A DNA stretch of 64,000 nt, taken from Thalassoroseus pseudoceratinae. GTDB taxonomy: Bacteria; Planctomycetota; Planctomycetia; Planctomycetales; Planctomycetaceae. Of the stretch, positions 37,225-45,792 are shown one piece after another (position 1 is the first letter of the stretch; every line of letters starts with the position of its first letter). The stretch covers positions 434,001 through 498,000 of the forward strand of contig NZ_JAALXT010000001.1 of NCBI RefSeq assembly GCF_011634775.1, written 5' to 3'. The translations under genes and the position numbers were made by a program. The notes below the pieces were generated by a model. The model worked only from the letters and a program-made list of their open reading frames with translations. It did no database searches and was not told where the DNA came from.

Positions 37225-39090
37225 GTGTCGATCGATGCGACGCCGTACTACGACGCCGACGGACCCACCGGCACGGCTGCCACTCCGTCAACTTCACGGA
37301 TGGACGACGACCCAAAACCTGTCAAACGCCAACGACGCAAGAGCACCAGTCACCTTAAAGCCGTCCCGGAGACATTGACGGAACGCGAGGAGATCAAATC
37401 CGCGGCAGAACAGTTCGCAAAACGCCTGGACGCTGCTAACCCCTTCGCCAAGAAAACCTTGGAACAATGGGGCCGCGAACTGCTCGAAGAAATGCGGAAG
37501 CCGGAGAAATTCCTCGGCTTTGCGATGGTGCTGATCGGTAACTTTTTCTGGAAACGACAATTCCTGGCGATTCCGTTTGAACGCCGGATGCTGTTGTTGC
37601 CGCACTGTCTCAAACACGCCGAGGGTTGCCCGGCTGACTACGATGAATTTGGTCTCGACTGCGAACGCTGCGGAGCATGCTCCATCGCCGACTACAAGGT
37701 GAAAGCCGAGAAGCTGGGCTATAAAGTCCTCGTCGCCGAGGGCTCGCCCGTTGTGCTCAAGATCATCGTGTCTGGGCACATTGACGGCATTCTTGGCGTC
37801 GCGTGTTTGAACGTCTTGGAAAAAGCCATCGACAAGGTGCTCATCGCCGGTGTCCCGAGTTACGCGATCCCACTGCACTCTGGGGATTGCAAGAACACCA
37901 CGCTCGACGAAAGTTGGGTATGGGACGTGCTCGAAGAATACGAACCGCTGCCCGAACCACAAACGAACAGCTACGTCCCGCTGTTACGTTCGGCAAATCG
38001 ATTGTTCGACAAAGACCGCTTCGAAACGCTTCTTCCGCGAGTTCGGACCAAGACCGCCGAAGCTGCGAAAAGCCCGATCGGTCAAACGGAACGAATCTCT
38101 TACGATTGGCTTGCGAACGGCGGCAAACGGTTTCGTCCGTTTATGACGCTTGCGGCATACGACGCACTCACGGGTGCGGAATCGTTGAAGACGATGGGCG
38201 AGGAACCGATTGAAGTTTCTGATGGTGTTGGTCGTGTCGCGATGGCAATTGAGGCGTTTCACAAAGCCTCGCTTGTGCATGACGATATCGAAGACAACGA
38301 CCAATTCCGATACGGTCAAGAAACCCTGCATCGGCAATACGACACGGGCACGGCGATCAATGTTGGTGACTACCTGATTGGCGTGGGTTATCGTCTTGTG
38401 ACGGCCGCTTGCGGTGAAATTGGTGCGGAAGCCGCAGCCGATATCCTCGACCGCATGGCAGCAGCCCACATTAAGCTGTGTGACGGGCAGGGGGCTGAGA
38501 TGGCTTGGCAGTCTTCAGACCTGTCGCTGTCGCCGCTCGACGCCCTGCAAATCTATGCCCTCAAGACATCGCCCGCATTCGAAGCCGCCTTGTATGCGGG
38601 CGTGCGGATGGCCGGATCGGTTGAAGACTACGAGGAAATGATTCCTCAGTTCGCCCGGCACGTGGGCATCGGATTTCAAATTCTCAATGACCTGAAGGAC
38701 TGGCGTGGGGATGTGGACAACAAACTTGTTGCCGGGCAAGACGCGTTAGCGCTCAGGCCAACGGTCTTACTCGCGCTCGCATTGCAATCCGCCACGGAAG
38801 ACGAGCAAGCCGAAATTCGTCACCTCTTGACGAGCGATGAACCTCCGGCATTGCGGATGGGTCGGCTGCGACGGGTGTTCGAGCGTTACGACGTCTTCAA
38901 CAAAGCTGAATCACTGGTTGAAAAGTCGCGAGCCCGTGCTGAAGCCTTGGCAGATGCCGTCGAACCCGTGGAGTTTCGGCAGTTGCTTTACTTCCTCACC
39001 GACACCGTTTTGGCAGACGAGGACAACTCCGACCTGCCGCCACAGGCGAACGATATCTTGGTCCCGCTACCGATCGCGTCCGGCGTGTAG
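37225..39090 (+). CDS. Fusion of DUF116 domain and polyprenyl diphosphate synthase
   Basis: 621 residues from GTG 37225, with AAGGAGAT about 7 bases upstream. Residues 1-60 are charged. Residues about 65-245 form a DUF116-like domain: [20 protein letters not shown], then [16 protein letters not shown] (Cys128, 135, 146, 149, 152) that probably bind a metal or iron-sulfur centre, with [13 protein letters not shown]. Residues 290-600 are an all-alpha prenyl synthase: [19 protein letters not shown], first aspartate motif DDIED (353-357, in [13 protein letters not shown]), [12 protein letters not shown], and a second motif NDLKD where the usual first Asp is Asn488. Acting on the same substrate pool as the cyclase, it probably makes the chain the cyclase folds. 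The fusion suggests the DUF116 part acts on the same pathway. Confidence 0.82.
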   Translation: MSIDATPYYDADGPTGTAATPSTSRMDDDPKPVKRQRRKSTSHLKAVPETLTEREEIKSAAEQFAKRLDAANPFAKKTLEQWGRELLEEMRKPEKFLGFAMVLIGNFFWKRQFLAIPFERRMLLLPHCLKHAEGCPADYDEFGLDCERCGACSIADYKVKAEKLGYKVLVAEGSPVVLKIIVSGHIDGILGVACLNVLEKAIDKVLIAGVPSYAIPLHSGDCKNTTLDESWVWDVLEEYEPLPEPQTNSYVPLLRSANRLFDKDRFETLLPRVRTKTAEAAKSPIGQTERISYDWLANGGKRFRPFMTLAAYDALTGAESLKTMGEEPIEVSDGVGRVAMAIEAFHKASLVHDDIEDNDQFRYGQETLHRQYDTGTAINVGDYLIGVGYRLVTAACGEIGAEAAADILDRMAAAHIKLCDGQGAEMAWQSSDLSLSPLDALQIYALKTSPAFEAALYAGVRMAGSVEDYEEMIPQFARHVGIGFQILNDLKDWRGDVDNKLVAGQDALALRPTVLLALALQSATEDEQAEIRHLLTSDEPPALRMGRLRRVFERYDVFNKAESLVEKSRARAEALADAVEPVEFRQLLYFLTDTVLADEDNSDLPPQANDILVPLPIASGV

Positions 39091-39114
39091 GTGGCATCAG
39101 ACTCAAGCGTGAAC

Positions 39115-39576
39115 TCAGCCCTTGGCCGGAGCCGGGGCTGGTTCGTCGTCAAATTCCTCGCAGCGTTTTTCCCATGCAAGCCGTTCGTTTTCCTTGGCTT
39201 GAAGGACACGCTCGGGTCGTAGACCAACTTGAAAGAAGCCATAGCCAAGTCGTGTGCAGTGCTCGACTTCGCACCTCAAAAACGTTGGGCCATTCGTGCC
39301 CGGCAGGATGGCAACCACCTGCTCAGCAGTAATCGGCTGACTGTGGACCAGCGACAGTCCGCCGACGGAAATGTCTTTGCTGACTGACGGCAACGCTTGG
39401 GAATAGTCGCCTCGCTTATTGTTCTCTGTCGGGACCAGCCACACCACTTCCGAAAACGGTGACCGCTCGTTCTTTCGGTCGGCATGTCGAATTCCGTCCA
39501 TGCAAACTGTATTCACACGGTTGGTCAATGCCGTCTGGACTTCCTTACGGCGGTTGAAATAGTCGAAATCCAACAT
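39115..39576 (-). CDS. PilZ-domain protein (first of a tandem pair)
   Basis: 153 residues with c-di-GMP-binding PilZ motifs in order: RKNER (R34-x3-R38), then SPFSEVVWLVP, then KDISVGGLSLVHS (D68-x-S70-x-x-G73, D-x-S-x-x-G). The first Arg pair and the DxSxxG motif are both present, so ligand binding is plausible. GGAG lies 8 bases before ATG 39576. The frame is open to 39735, but that overlaps the neighbouring PilZ gene. It converges with the prenyl-synthase fusion. PilZ proteins alter motility, adhesion or polysaccharide export; none of these genes is adjacent. Confidence 0.75.
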   Translation of the reverse strand: MLDFDYFNRRKEVQTALTNRVNTVCMDGIRHADRKNERSPFSEVVWLVPTENNKRGDYSQALPSVSKDISVGGLSLVHSQPITAEQVVAILPGTNGPTFLRCEVEHCTRLGYGFFQVGLRPERVLQAKENERLAWEKRCEEFDDEPAPAPAKG

Positions 39577-39652
39577 GACAGTCTCCAGCGACGGAATTGG
39601 CGGCATCAATGTAATCAAAGGTAGTTCAGAAATAAGGCGGTGCGCGGAGATC

Positions 39653-40111
39653 TCATGGAAAACCGTGTTGCTTTGGTGAAATTGTGTTCGACGAGAAAAA
39701 GCCGTCCACGTTGACGTTGTGCAGAAATTTGCCACCGCTTTCGTAGATGCCCCGCTGCAAGAATCGACACCAACTCAATCGCATTGCTCGATAAACTTGA
39801 TCGGTCGTCTCCATGGGAAACGTGACCACGACAAAGCGTTCCGCAAGTGGTTCCAAGTGACGGAAAGAAAAACCACCGACAGAGATGTCGCGACCATCAA
39901 CAACGATCGATGCCCCCACCTGCTTCCCGAAGGTTTCGTCAAACGGAGTGAGTAGCACCGAGTGATGGTAGCGAACCCGTTGCCATCGACGCATCGGTAG
40001 TGCTTGCCCGTGAGGTTGCCAACACAAATGCGATGGCGTGGTGAAGTCCGATAGCGTTGCCGACGAACCAATCGACGGATCGGTTGCCTTGGGCGTTTTG
40101 AGTTTTTGCAC
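39653..40111 (-). CDS. PilZ-domain protein (second of a tandem pair)
   Basis: 152 residues from GTG 40111 (or about 113 from ATG 39994). It shows RRWQRVRYHHSVLLTPFD (R41-x3-R45) and RDISVGGFSFRHLEPLAERF (DISVGG at 75-80), both hallmarks. It resembles the next gene downstream (DISVGG plus a similar 30-residue tail), so the pair arose by duplication. The gap between them is 76 bases, probably one transcript. It starts 200 bases past the end of ilvB. The GTG is only weakly supported by an upstream GGGG, so the start is uncertain. Confidence 0.72.
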   Translation of the reverse strand: MQKLKTPKATDPSIGSSATLSDFTTPSHLCWQPHGQALPMRRWQRVRYHHSVLLTPFDETFGKQVGASIVVDGRDISVGGFSFRHLEPLAERFVVVTFPMETTDQVYRAMRLSWCRFLQRGIYESGGKFLHNVNVDGFFSSNTISPKQHGFP

Positions 40112-40209
40112 AGAGACCCCACACTATTTAAGCGTGCTGCAGAAGCAAGATTCGATGATGACGGCTCAGAACGAGACCGCCTCACGCGGGGATTGGATAA
40201 GCGGACTCC

Positions 40210-40241
40210 TTCCGGTTGACAAGCGTAGCTTGCAAACGGAA
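40210..40241. repeat. Hairpin in the gap between ilvB and the PilZ genes
   Basis: TTCC-GTTG-CAAGC arms around GTA pair with GCTTG-CAAAC-GGAA, with small bulges. There is no T run on either side, so terminator activity is unclear. Confidence 0.35.
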
Positions 40242-40300
40242 GAAGTCAAAAACTTGCCAGCAGTGTACAACAACTAAGCGGAATTTGGCCGAGCTGTGCT

Positions 40301-40315
40301 GTAGCCGACGGCTAC
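40301..40315. repeat. Short hairpin overlapping the ilvB stop
   Basis: GTAGCC-GAC-GGCTAC, a perfect 6-bp stem (40301-40306, 40310-40315), overlapping the ilvB TAG codon (40312-40314). It may be a weak RNA-stability element; there is no T run. Confidence 0.3.
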
Positions 40316-42123
40316 TTTGTGATGATGTCTTGCACGGTGTGATTGCTAGGAATCATCGGCAAAACATGCTCTTGGTAGCTACAAAGCACATCAAGCAAGT
40401 ACGGGCCATCATGATCGATCATCTCACGCACAGCCGCTTCGTAATCTGCTCGACGACGAACTTGCTTCGCTTTGATGCCATATCCTTCCGCAATTTGCAC
40501 GAAATTGGGGTACGTGGCATCGGCGAATGTCGAACCGTCTCCCGATCCGAGCCATTCCGGGTGATCAATTGGGCCAAGATACGTGTGTGCCCGACGACCT
40601 TCCATGAACCGATCTTCCCACTGCACCACCATCCCAAGGTGCTGATTGTTCAACAGCAGAATCTTTACGGGAAGTTTTTCGCAATGCAATGTCGCCAGCT
40701 CTTGGATGTTCATTTGGAACGAACCGTCGCCGTCGATATCGACCACGAGTTCATTCGGGTACGCGGCTTGAACCCCCATCGCGGCAGGCAATCCGAAACC
40801 CATCGTGCCCAGACCGGAACTACTCAGCCAATGACGGGGTTCGTCGAATTTGTAGAATTGAGCTGCCCACATCTGATGCTGGCCGACACCAACTGCAATG
40901 TATGGGTTGCGTTCTCGGGTAATTCGCCAGAACTCCTCGATCGCGTACTGTTGAATCAATCCTTCGCCGGGATCGTTGTACGACAGGGGATGTTCCTTCT
41001 TCCAATGCGCGATCTTCGCCTTCCAATCCTCGATTTCCGGAAGATCGTCGTCCGTCATCGCTTTATTCAGATCTTGCAGGACCAATTTCAGGTCCGCCAC
41101 GATCGGAATGTGTGCTTCCTTGTTCTTATGAATTTCGGAGGCATCAATGTCCACGTGGATAATTTTCCCGTGCCGCGCGAACTCCTCGAGTTTACCTGTC
41201 ACACGGTCATCGAACCGCACGCCAAACGCCAACAGCAAGTCGGCTTCGTTGACGGCATAATTCGAATACACGGTGCCGTGCATACCGAGCATGTGAAGAC
41301 TTTGCTCGTGCGTTCCCGGAAATGCCCCCAACCCCATGACGGTCATTGTGACCGGAATCCCCGTCTTGAGGGCGAACTCTTTCAGCTCTTCGGCTGCTCC
41401 GGAGGTGATAGCTCCACCGCCGACGTACAACACGGGGCGTTTGGACCGCTTCACCGCAGCGATGATTTGTTTGATCTGCTCCGGTCGGGCGGCATTCTGC
41501 ACCGGTCGGTATCCGGGGAGATTCATTGGCGGGTCGTAATCGACTTCGTCCAGCGACGCCAACTGCACATCTTTGGGAAAATCGATCAAAACCGGCCCTG
41601 GTCGTCCGGTACTGGCCACGTGAAACGCTTCTTTCACGATTCGTGCGACATCTTTGATGTCGGTAATCATGTAATGATGTTTCGTAATCGCCCGACAAAC
41701 TTCCACCATCGGCGTTTCTTGGAAGGCGTCGCTACCGATGACGGCTTGCGGAACTTGACCGGTAATACACACCATCGGGACGCTATCGAGTTTTGCGTCG
41801 GCAATGGCCGTGACGAGGTTAGTCGCACCCGGTCCGCTGGTTGCCATGCACACGCCGACTTTTCCGGTCGTACGCGCGACCCCTTGGGCTGCGAACGCAC
41901 CGCCTTGTTCGTGACGTGGAAGAATCGTGCGAATTCGATCACGATGTTTCCGCAACGCTTGGTGCAGTGGCATACTCGCACCGCCTGGGTAAGCGAAGAC
42001 ATGTTCCACACCTTGCCGAATTAGGCCTTCCACAAGAATTTCCGCACCGACTACGGGCGAAGTAATAGGAAGGTCAGTTTCGTTCGGGGCGGTTGCTGTG
42101 CGGGTGTCTTCGGCGGATGCCAC
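40312..42123 (-). CDS. ilvB: Acetolactate synthase large subunit IlvB
   Basis: 603 residues. It uses thiamine diphosphate, FAD and magnesium to form acetolactate in branched-chain amino acid synthesis. The TPP site is intact: Glu in [20 protein letters not shown], and the C-terminal [20 protein letters not shown]. Other motifs are [30 protein letters not shown] and [22 protein letters not shown] 42123 is chosen because AGAGGA lies 8 bases upstream; a TTG 42162 would add 13 residues. No ilvN regulatory subunit gene is adjacent, which is unusual; the next genes downstream are PilZ proteins. The divergent TAXI gene lies 460 bases upstream. Confidence 0.95.
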   Translation of the reverse strand: MASAEDTRTATAPNETDLPITSPVVGAEILVEGLIRQGVEHVFAYPGGASMPLHQALRKHRDRIRTILPRHEQGGAFAAQGVARTTGKVGVCMATSGPGATNLVTAIADAKLDSVPMVCITGQVPQAVIGSDAFQETPMVEVCRAITKHHYMITDIKDVARIVKEAFHVASTGRPGPVLIDFPKDVQLASLDEVDYDPPMNLPGYRPVQNAARPEQIKQIIAAVKRSKRPVLYVGGGAITSGAAEELKEFALKTGIPVTMTVMGLGAFPGTHEQSLHMLGMHGTVYSNYAVNEADLLLAFGVRFDDRVTGKLEEFARHGKIIHVDIDASEIHKNKEAHIPIVADLKLVLQDLNKAMTDDDLPEIEDWKAKIAHWKKEHPLSYNDPGEGLIQQYAIEEFWRITRERNPYIAVGVGQHQMWAAQFYKFDEPRHWLSSSGLGTMGFGLPAAMGVQAAYPNELVVDIDGDGSFQMNIQELATLHCEKLPVKILLLNNQHLGMVVQWEDRFMEGRRAHTYLGPIDHPEWLGSGDGSTFADATYPNFVQIAEGYGIKAKQVRRRADYEAAVREMIDHDGPYLLDVLCSYQEHVLPMIPSNHTVQDIITK

Positions 42124-42585
42124 GGCTATGATCCTCTTGTGTTCAGGGTTTGTGGGACCCAATCTCTACAATCTTTCCAGGCTCATATCTTAGTCAACCA
42201 CCCCCTGCGTTGGCGAGCAGGGATGGCAACCCCAGGCGAAATTTTGCGTAAATTTCTCACAGACCGCCTTAGAGTTCGCCATTTTTGCCAGCGTTCGATC
42301 GACAATTTGCCACTTTCCAACGCCTGGCTGCCGAATTTGATTGAACCTGTCCATTGCAGTCTGACTGGGCGCAACGAGTGCGTCTGGCAGACCGGTCTGC
42401 CGCAGAAAGGTTCGGGAGAAATTTGGTCGAAACTGGCAACTCAACTAGTTTCTCATCGATTCACGACGCGAATTTGCAAGAAAACGTCAAACTTCGCTGT
42501 GTTCTTTACTCGTTTTCCGCGTTTCGGCAGAATATCTAGGTAGGATCGGTCAGCCAAGAATTTCCACAGTGAGGATTTTGCACGG
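42124..42585. other. Intergenic region between divergent ilvB and TAXI genes
   Basis: 462 bases holding both promoters and probably an ilvB leader. A perfect 16-bp palindrome at 42386-42401 is listed separately. I looked for a T-box or a peptide leader rich in branched-chain codons and did not see one. Short frames on both strands are not protein-like. Confidence 0.4.
42386..42401. promoter_or_regulatory. Perfect 16-bp palindrome, operator candidate
   Basis: GGCAGACCGGTCTGCC is its own reverse complement, in the middle of the ilvB/TAXI intergenic region. TCT and AGA flank it with a two-base offset, extending the symmetry. A dimeric transcription factor could bind here, but the regulator is unknown. 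Confidence 0.4.
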
Positions 42586-43983
42586 ATGCCACGGAGCGCA
42601 AAGAGACGATTTCTCGAAAGTGTCACGGACTCTGCAGAAGATTTTCGCAATCTTGAGTGGAGGATGTGGGCGTTTGTCGCCCTGTTGACCATTGGTGGGT
42701 TTGCAGTCGCGTGGCATTTTGTGGAACCGGCTCCACCGTCCCAAATTGTAATCGCCGCTGGTCCTAAAGATGGTGCCTACTACCAAGTTGCCCAGAAGTA
42801 CTCAAAGTTCTTCGCGGAAAACGGGATCGAATTGACTGTCCTCGAAACCGCTGGTTCCATCGAAAACTACGACTTGTTGCTCGCAGACAACGATGTGAAC
42901 CTCGCATTCGCGCAAGGCGGAACGAGTCCACCGGCTGAAGCGGGGCAACACCGATTGGAAGGATTGGCGAGCGTATATCTCGAACCATTTTGGGTGTTTA
43001 CGCTGGGGCATCATGTCGAGACTGACCTGCGGAGTCTTGCCGGTAAACGGATCGCGATTGGTCCTGTCGGAAGCGGAACGGCCCCACTCGCCCGATTGAT
43101 GCTCCGCGAAAACGGCATCACCGACGAGTTGCCCACGGAGTTAGTTTCCATTGGTGGCAGCGAGGCCGCAACACAATTGCGTTCGGGAGACGTTGATGCG
43201 GCAATTTTTGTCGGGTCGCCACAATCCCAAGTTATTGGCGACCTACTGACCGATCCCGAAGTCCGATTGCTCAGTCTAGCGCGTCATGAAGCCTATGCAT
43301 TTCGCTACCCGTTCTTGGCCAATGTGAAGATCTCACGCGGAGTAATCGACTTGGCGAACGATATCCCGAATCAAGACGCTCACCTGGTCGCTCCCGCCGC
43401 GATGCTGGTCTGTACTGAGGAGTTCCACGACGCATTTGTTCCGATGCTGCTTCAAGCCGCTCGGAAGGTGAATGCCACAGCTGGAGTGACCGTGTCACGC
43501 GAGGAGTTTCCGTCGCGACTGTACCTAGAACATGATCTGAATGAATCTGCCCGGCAGTTTTTGAAATCCGGGCCGCCGATCTTGCAACGGTTTCTTCCGT
43601 TCTGGGTGGCGTCGGCCGTGGAACGGGGCAAGCTGTTTTTACTACCGTTCGTGGCACTTTTCCTTCCCCTGTTGAAATTGACTCCGCCAATTTACCGCTG
43701 GCGAATTCGCTCGCGAATTTATGGTTGGTACGAAGTCTTGCGGAAAATTGATCAATATGCAGGCCCCGATGCCGACCCCGATGTTCTAAAATCTCATCTC
43801 GAAACACTGAACGAGATGGAAAAGGAATTGGAGTCTGCTCGGTCCGTTCCTCTTTCGTATATGCAAGAGTTCTACAACCTGCGACTCCACATCGAATTTG
43901 TCGAGCGACGGATTCAAGCCGAGTTGAAGTCCATGCGGCCAGCGAAACCAACACTCGTACCGAGTGCGACCGACGCGGTTTGA
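42586..43983 (+). CDS. TAXI-family TRAP transporter solute-binding protein, membrane-anchored
   Basis: 465 residues. A basic N-terminal tail and one membrane helix (27-46, MWAFVALLTIGGFAVAWHF) anchor a TAXI binding domain (about 50-340). Motifs are IVIAAGPKDGAYYQVAQKYS, LAFAQGGTSPPAEA, GKRIAIGPVGSGTAPLARLM and GDVDAAIFVGSPQSQVIGDL. After the domain is a second hydrophobic segment (LFLLPFVALFLPLLKLTPPI) and a C-terminal helical, coiled-coil-like tail. Such proteins usually feed a TRAP permease, but no DctQ/DctM-type gene is adjacent. Two membrane segments and a tail suggest a sensor or scaffold role instead. GAGGA lies before ATG 42586. Confidence 0.8.
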   Translation: MPRSAKRRFLESVTDSAEDFRNLEWRMWAFVALLTIGGFAVAWHFVEPAPPSQIVIAAGPKDGAYYQVAQKYSKFFAENGIELTVLETAGSIENYDLLLADNDVNLAFAQGGTSPPAEAGQHRLEGLASVYLEPFWVFTLGHHVETDLRSLAGKRIAIGPVGSGTAPLARLMLRENGITDELPTELVSIGGSEAATQLRSGDVDAAIFVGSPQSQVIGDLLTDPEVRLLSLARHEAYAFRYPFLANVKISRGVIDLANDIPNQDAHLVAPAAMLVCTEEFHDAFVPMLLQAARKVNATAGVTVSREEFPSRLYLEHDLNESARQFLKSGPPILQRFLPFWVASAVERGKLFLLPFVALFLPLLKLTPPIYRWRIRSRIYGWYEVLRKIDQYAGPDADPDVLKSHLETLNEMEKELESARSVPLSYMQEFYNLRLHIEFVERRIQAELKSMRPAKPTLVPSATDAV

Positions 43984-44034
43984 GGAATTCGCTTCGACGC
44001 AAACACCACCGAGAATCGCAAAGGAGAATGACTA

Positions 44035-45777
44035 ATGGCGTCGACGAATCCCGGATTGCGGTTGATTCTCATTTCTTCTCTAGCGATGGCAAGTTGGATC
44101 GCCCCGAGTTCAACAAACATTGTGTCTGCTCAGGAACTGCCGTTTGTCTTCCGTGATGTCAGTCAAGAGACGGGGTTGCAGCAATTTCTTGCTGGCATCC
44201 AGGGTCACGGGGCGGCGTGGGGCGATGTCGATTCAGATGGTTGGCCGGAACTTTACACCGGCACGTTCCACTATCCAGATACATCGCCGAATCGCCTTCT
44301 TCGCAACAATCGCGGACGATTTAGACTCGACCAATCGACCGTACCACGGATCTCGACGCGAGCCACGGGAGTGCTGTTCGCGGACTTCGACAATGACGGC
44401 GATCTCGACCTGTATGTCGCCAGCATGCCAGGACCGGAAGGAAGCCGTCTGGCAACGCGAGTCGGTCGCCCGATTGCCGGGTGCTCGCTCTTTCGGAACA
44501 CTGGGAACGGGGCGTTTGAGAATGTCTCCGAGGGCAACGCGGCATGCCCCAAAGAATTCGGCGGGCGAAGTGCCACGGTATTGGACTACGACGGCGATGG
44601 TCTGCTCGACTTGTTAGTCGGGGAAGACCCGATGACCGGATACAACGGCTCCTCAACGCATAGTTCCCGACTGTTTCGAAACGAAGGTCAACTTCAATTT
44701 GCGGATGTGTCCCAAGACGCTGGCATACCGACCGGAACCGCTGGGCTGGGTGTCGCGTCGGCGGACGTCAATCTTGATGGTTGGCCTGATGTGTTCCTCG
44801 CATCGACTTTGGGAAACCTGCTGCTGATCAACGACGGTGCCGGTCACTTCACGGAACCATCTGGCATCCGAAATGTCTTCGCTTGGCCGGATGCGAAGGG
44901 AGACAACATGGTTTGCGGTGTCACCTTCGGAGACGTGAACAATGACCGCTTGCCGGATGTCGTCATCGGTCAACACTTTGACTCCCCTTGGAAGACTCCA
45001 GTGGCGAATCGGCTCTACCTCAATCGCGGTATTTCGAAGAACAACATGCCAAGGTTTGAAGACGTGACCGAAGCCGCCGGTCTAAAACCGCTGCCCTTGA
45101 AAGCGCCACACGTGGAAATTCAAGATTTCGACAACGACGGCCGAGCGGACATCTATACCAGCATCGTCAAGTTCGCCGATCAACAACCGCACCCGATGAT
45201 CTACCGAAATACCGGCATCTCTAACGGAGTTCCCACATTCGAGGAATCGGTATTGGCCGTCAACGACTTCCCAACCGATGCCGATCGGGGCACGCGGGGC
45301 TCACGGAAGTTCTTTGAGAAGATGATTTCCGAAAAGAAGATCATCTACACGGCTCCCGGCCCGTCCGGTGATTTTGACCAAGACGGCCGATTAGATTTGT
45401 TCCTGGCGAGTTGGTGGCCGGAAGCTCCTTCGATGTTGCTTCGAAATGAAACAGCGGGCGGTCACTGGTTGGATGTCCGTGTAATCGGTCCGCGGGGCGT
45501 GAATCGAATGGGAATTGGTTCGCGAATTGAACTCTACGAACCAGGCCGACTCGGAGATTCCGATGCACTCATCTCGTCGCGTCAAATTCAAGTTGGGTTC
45601 GGATACGCATCCGGTCAGGAAGCAATCGCACATTTTGGCTTGGGTGAGCGGAAGCACTGTGACATCCTTGTGACCTACCCCAGTCGAGCTGACCTTACTC
45701 ACGAACTGAAAACGACATCCATCAGGAATGTTGAAGCGAATCAGCGACTGACGGTGCGACCAACTCCCTCGCAGTGA
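44035..45777 (+). CDS. Secreted FG-GAP repeat protein with ASPIC/UnbV-type C-terminus (CRTAC1-like)
   Basis: 580 residues. The signal peptide (LRLILISSLAMASWIAPSST) ends near VSAQE. Integrin-like FG-GAP/VCBS repeats are plain: GAAWGDVDSDGWPELYTGTF, ADFDNDGDLDLYVASM, DYDGDGLLDLLVGEDP, ADVNLDGWPDVFLASTLG, GDVNNDRLPDVVIGQHF, DFDQDGRLDLFLASWWP. Each carries a calcium-binding Asp-rich loop. The C-terminal 140 residues (HWLDVRVIGPRGVNRMGIGS, HFGLGERKHCDILVTYPSRA) match the ASPIC/UnbV domain order. It is probably an extracellular calcium-binding propeller for adhesion or polymer binding. AAGGAGA sits before ATG 44035. It ends 15 bases before the stop of the convergent HEAT-protein gene. Confidence 0.88.
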   Translation: MASTNPGLRLILISSLAMASWIAPSSTNIVSAQELPFVFRDVSQETGLQQFLAGIQGHGAAWGDVDSDGWPELYTGTFHYPDTSPNRLLRNNRGRFRLDQSTVPRISTRATGVLFADFDNDGDLDLYVASMPGPEGSRLATRVGRPIAGCSLFRNTGNGAFENVSEGNAACPKEFGGRSATVLDYDGDGLLDLLVGEDPMTGYNGSSTHSSRLFRNEGQLQFADVSQDAGIPTGTAGLGVASADVNLDGWPDVFLASTLGNLLLINDGAGHFTEPSGIRNVFAWPDAKGDNMVCGVTFGDVNNDRLPDVVIGQHFDSPWKTPVANRLYLNRGISKNNMPRFEDVTEAAGLKPLPLKAPHVEIQDFDNDGRADIYTSIVKFADQQPHPMIYRNTGISNGVPTFEESVLAVNDFPTDADRGTRGSRKFFEKMISEKKIIYTAPGPSGDFDQDGRLDLFLASWWPEAPSMLLRNETAGGHWLDVRVIGPRGVNRMGIGSRIELYEPGRLGDSDALISSRQIQVGFGYASGQEAIAHFGLGERKHCDILVTYPSRADLTHELKTTSIRNVEANQRLTVRPTPSQ

Positions 45778-45792
45778 CGAAGCCGCGATCCA

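Noticed and set aside
40216-42024. 602-codon plus-strand open frame opposite ilvB
   Set aside because: Antisense to a clear acetolactate synthase; composition is that of a reversed gene, with no ribosome site.
42124-42385. T-box or leader-peptide attenuator before ilvB
   Set aside because: No T-box sequence, no run of Leu/Ile/Val codons, and no paired terminator/antiterminator seen.
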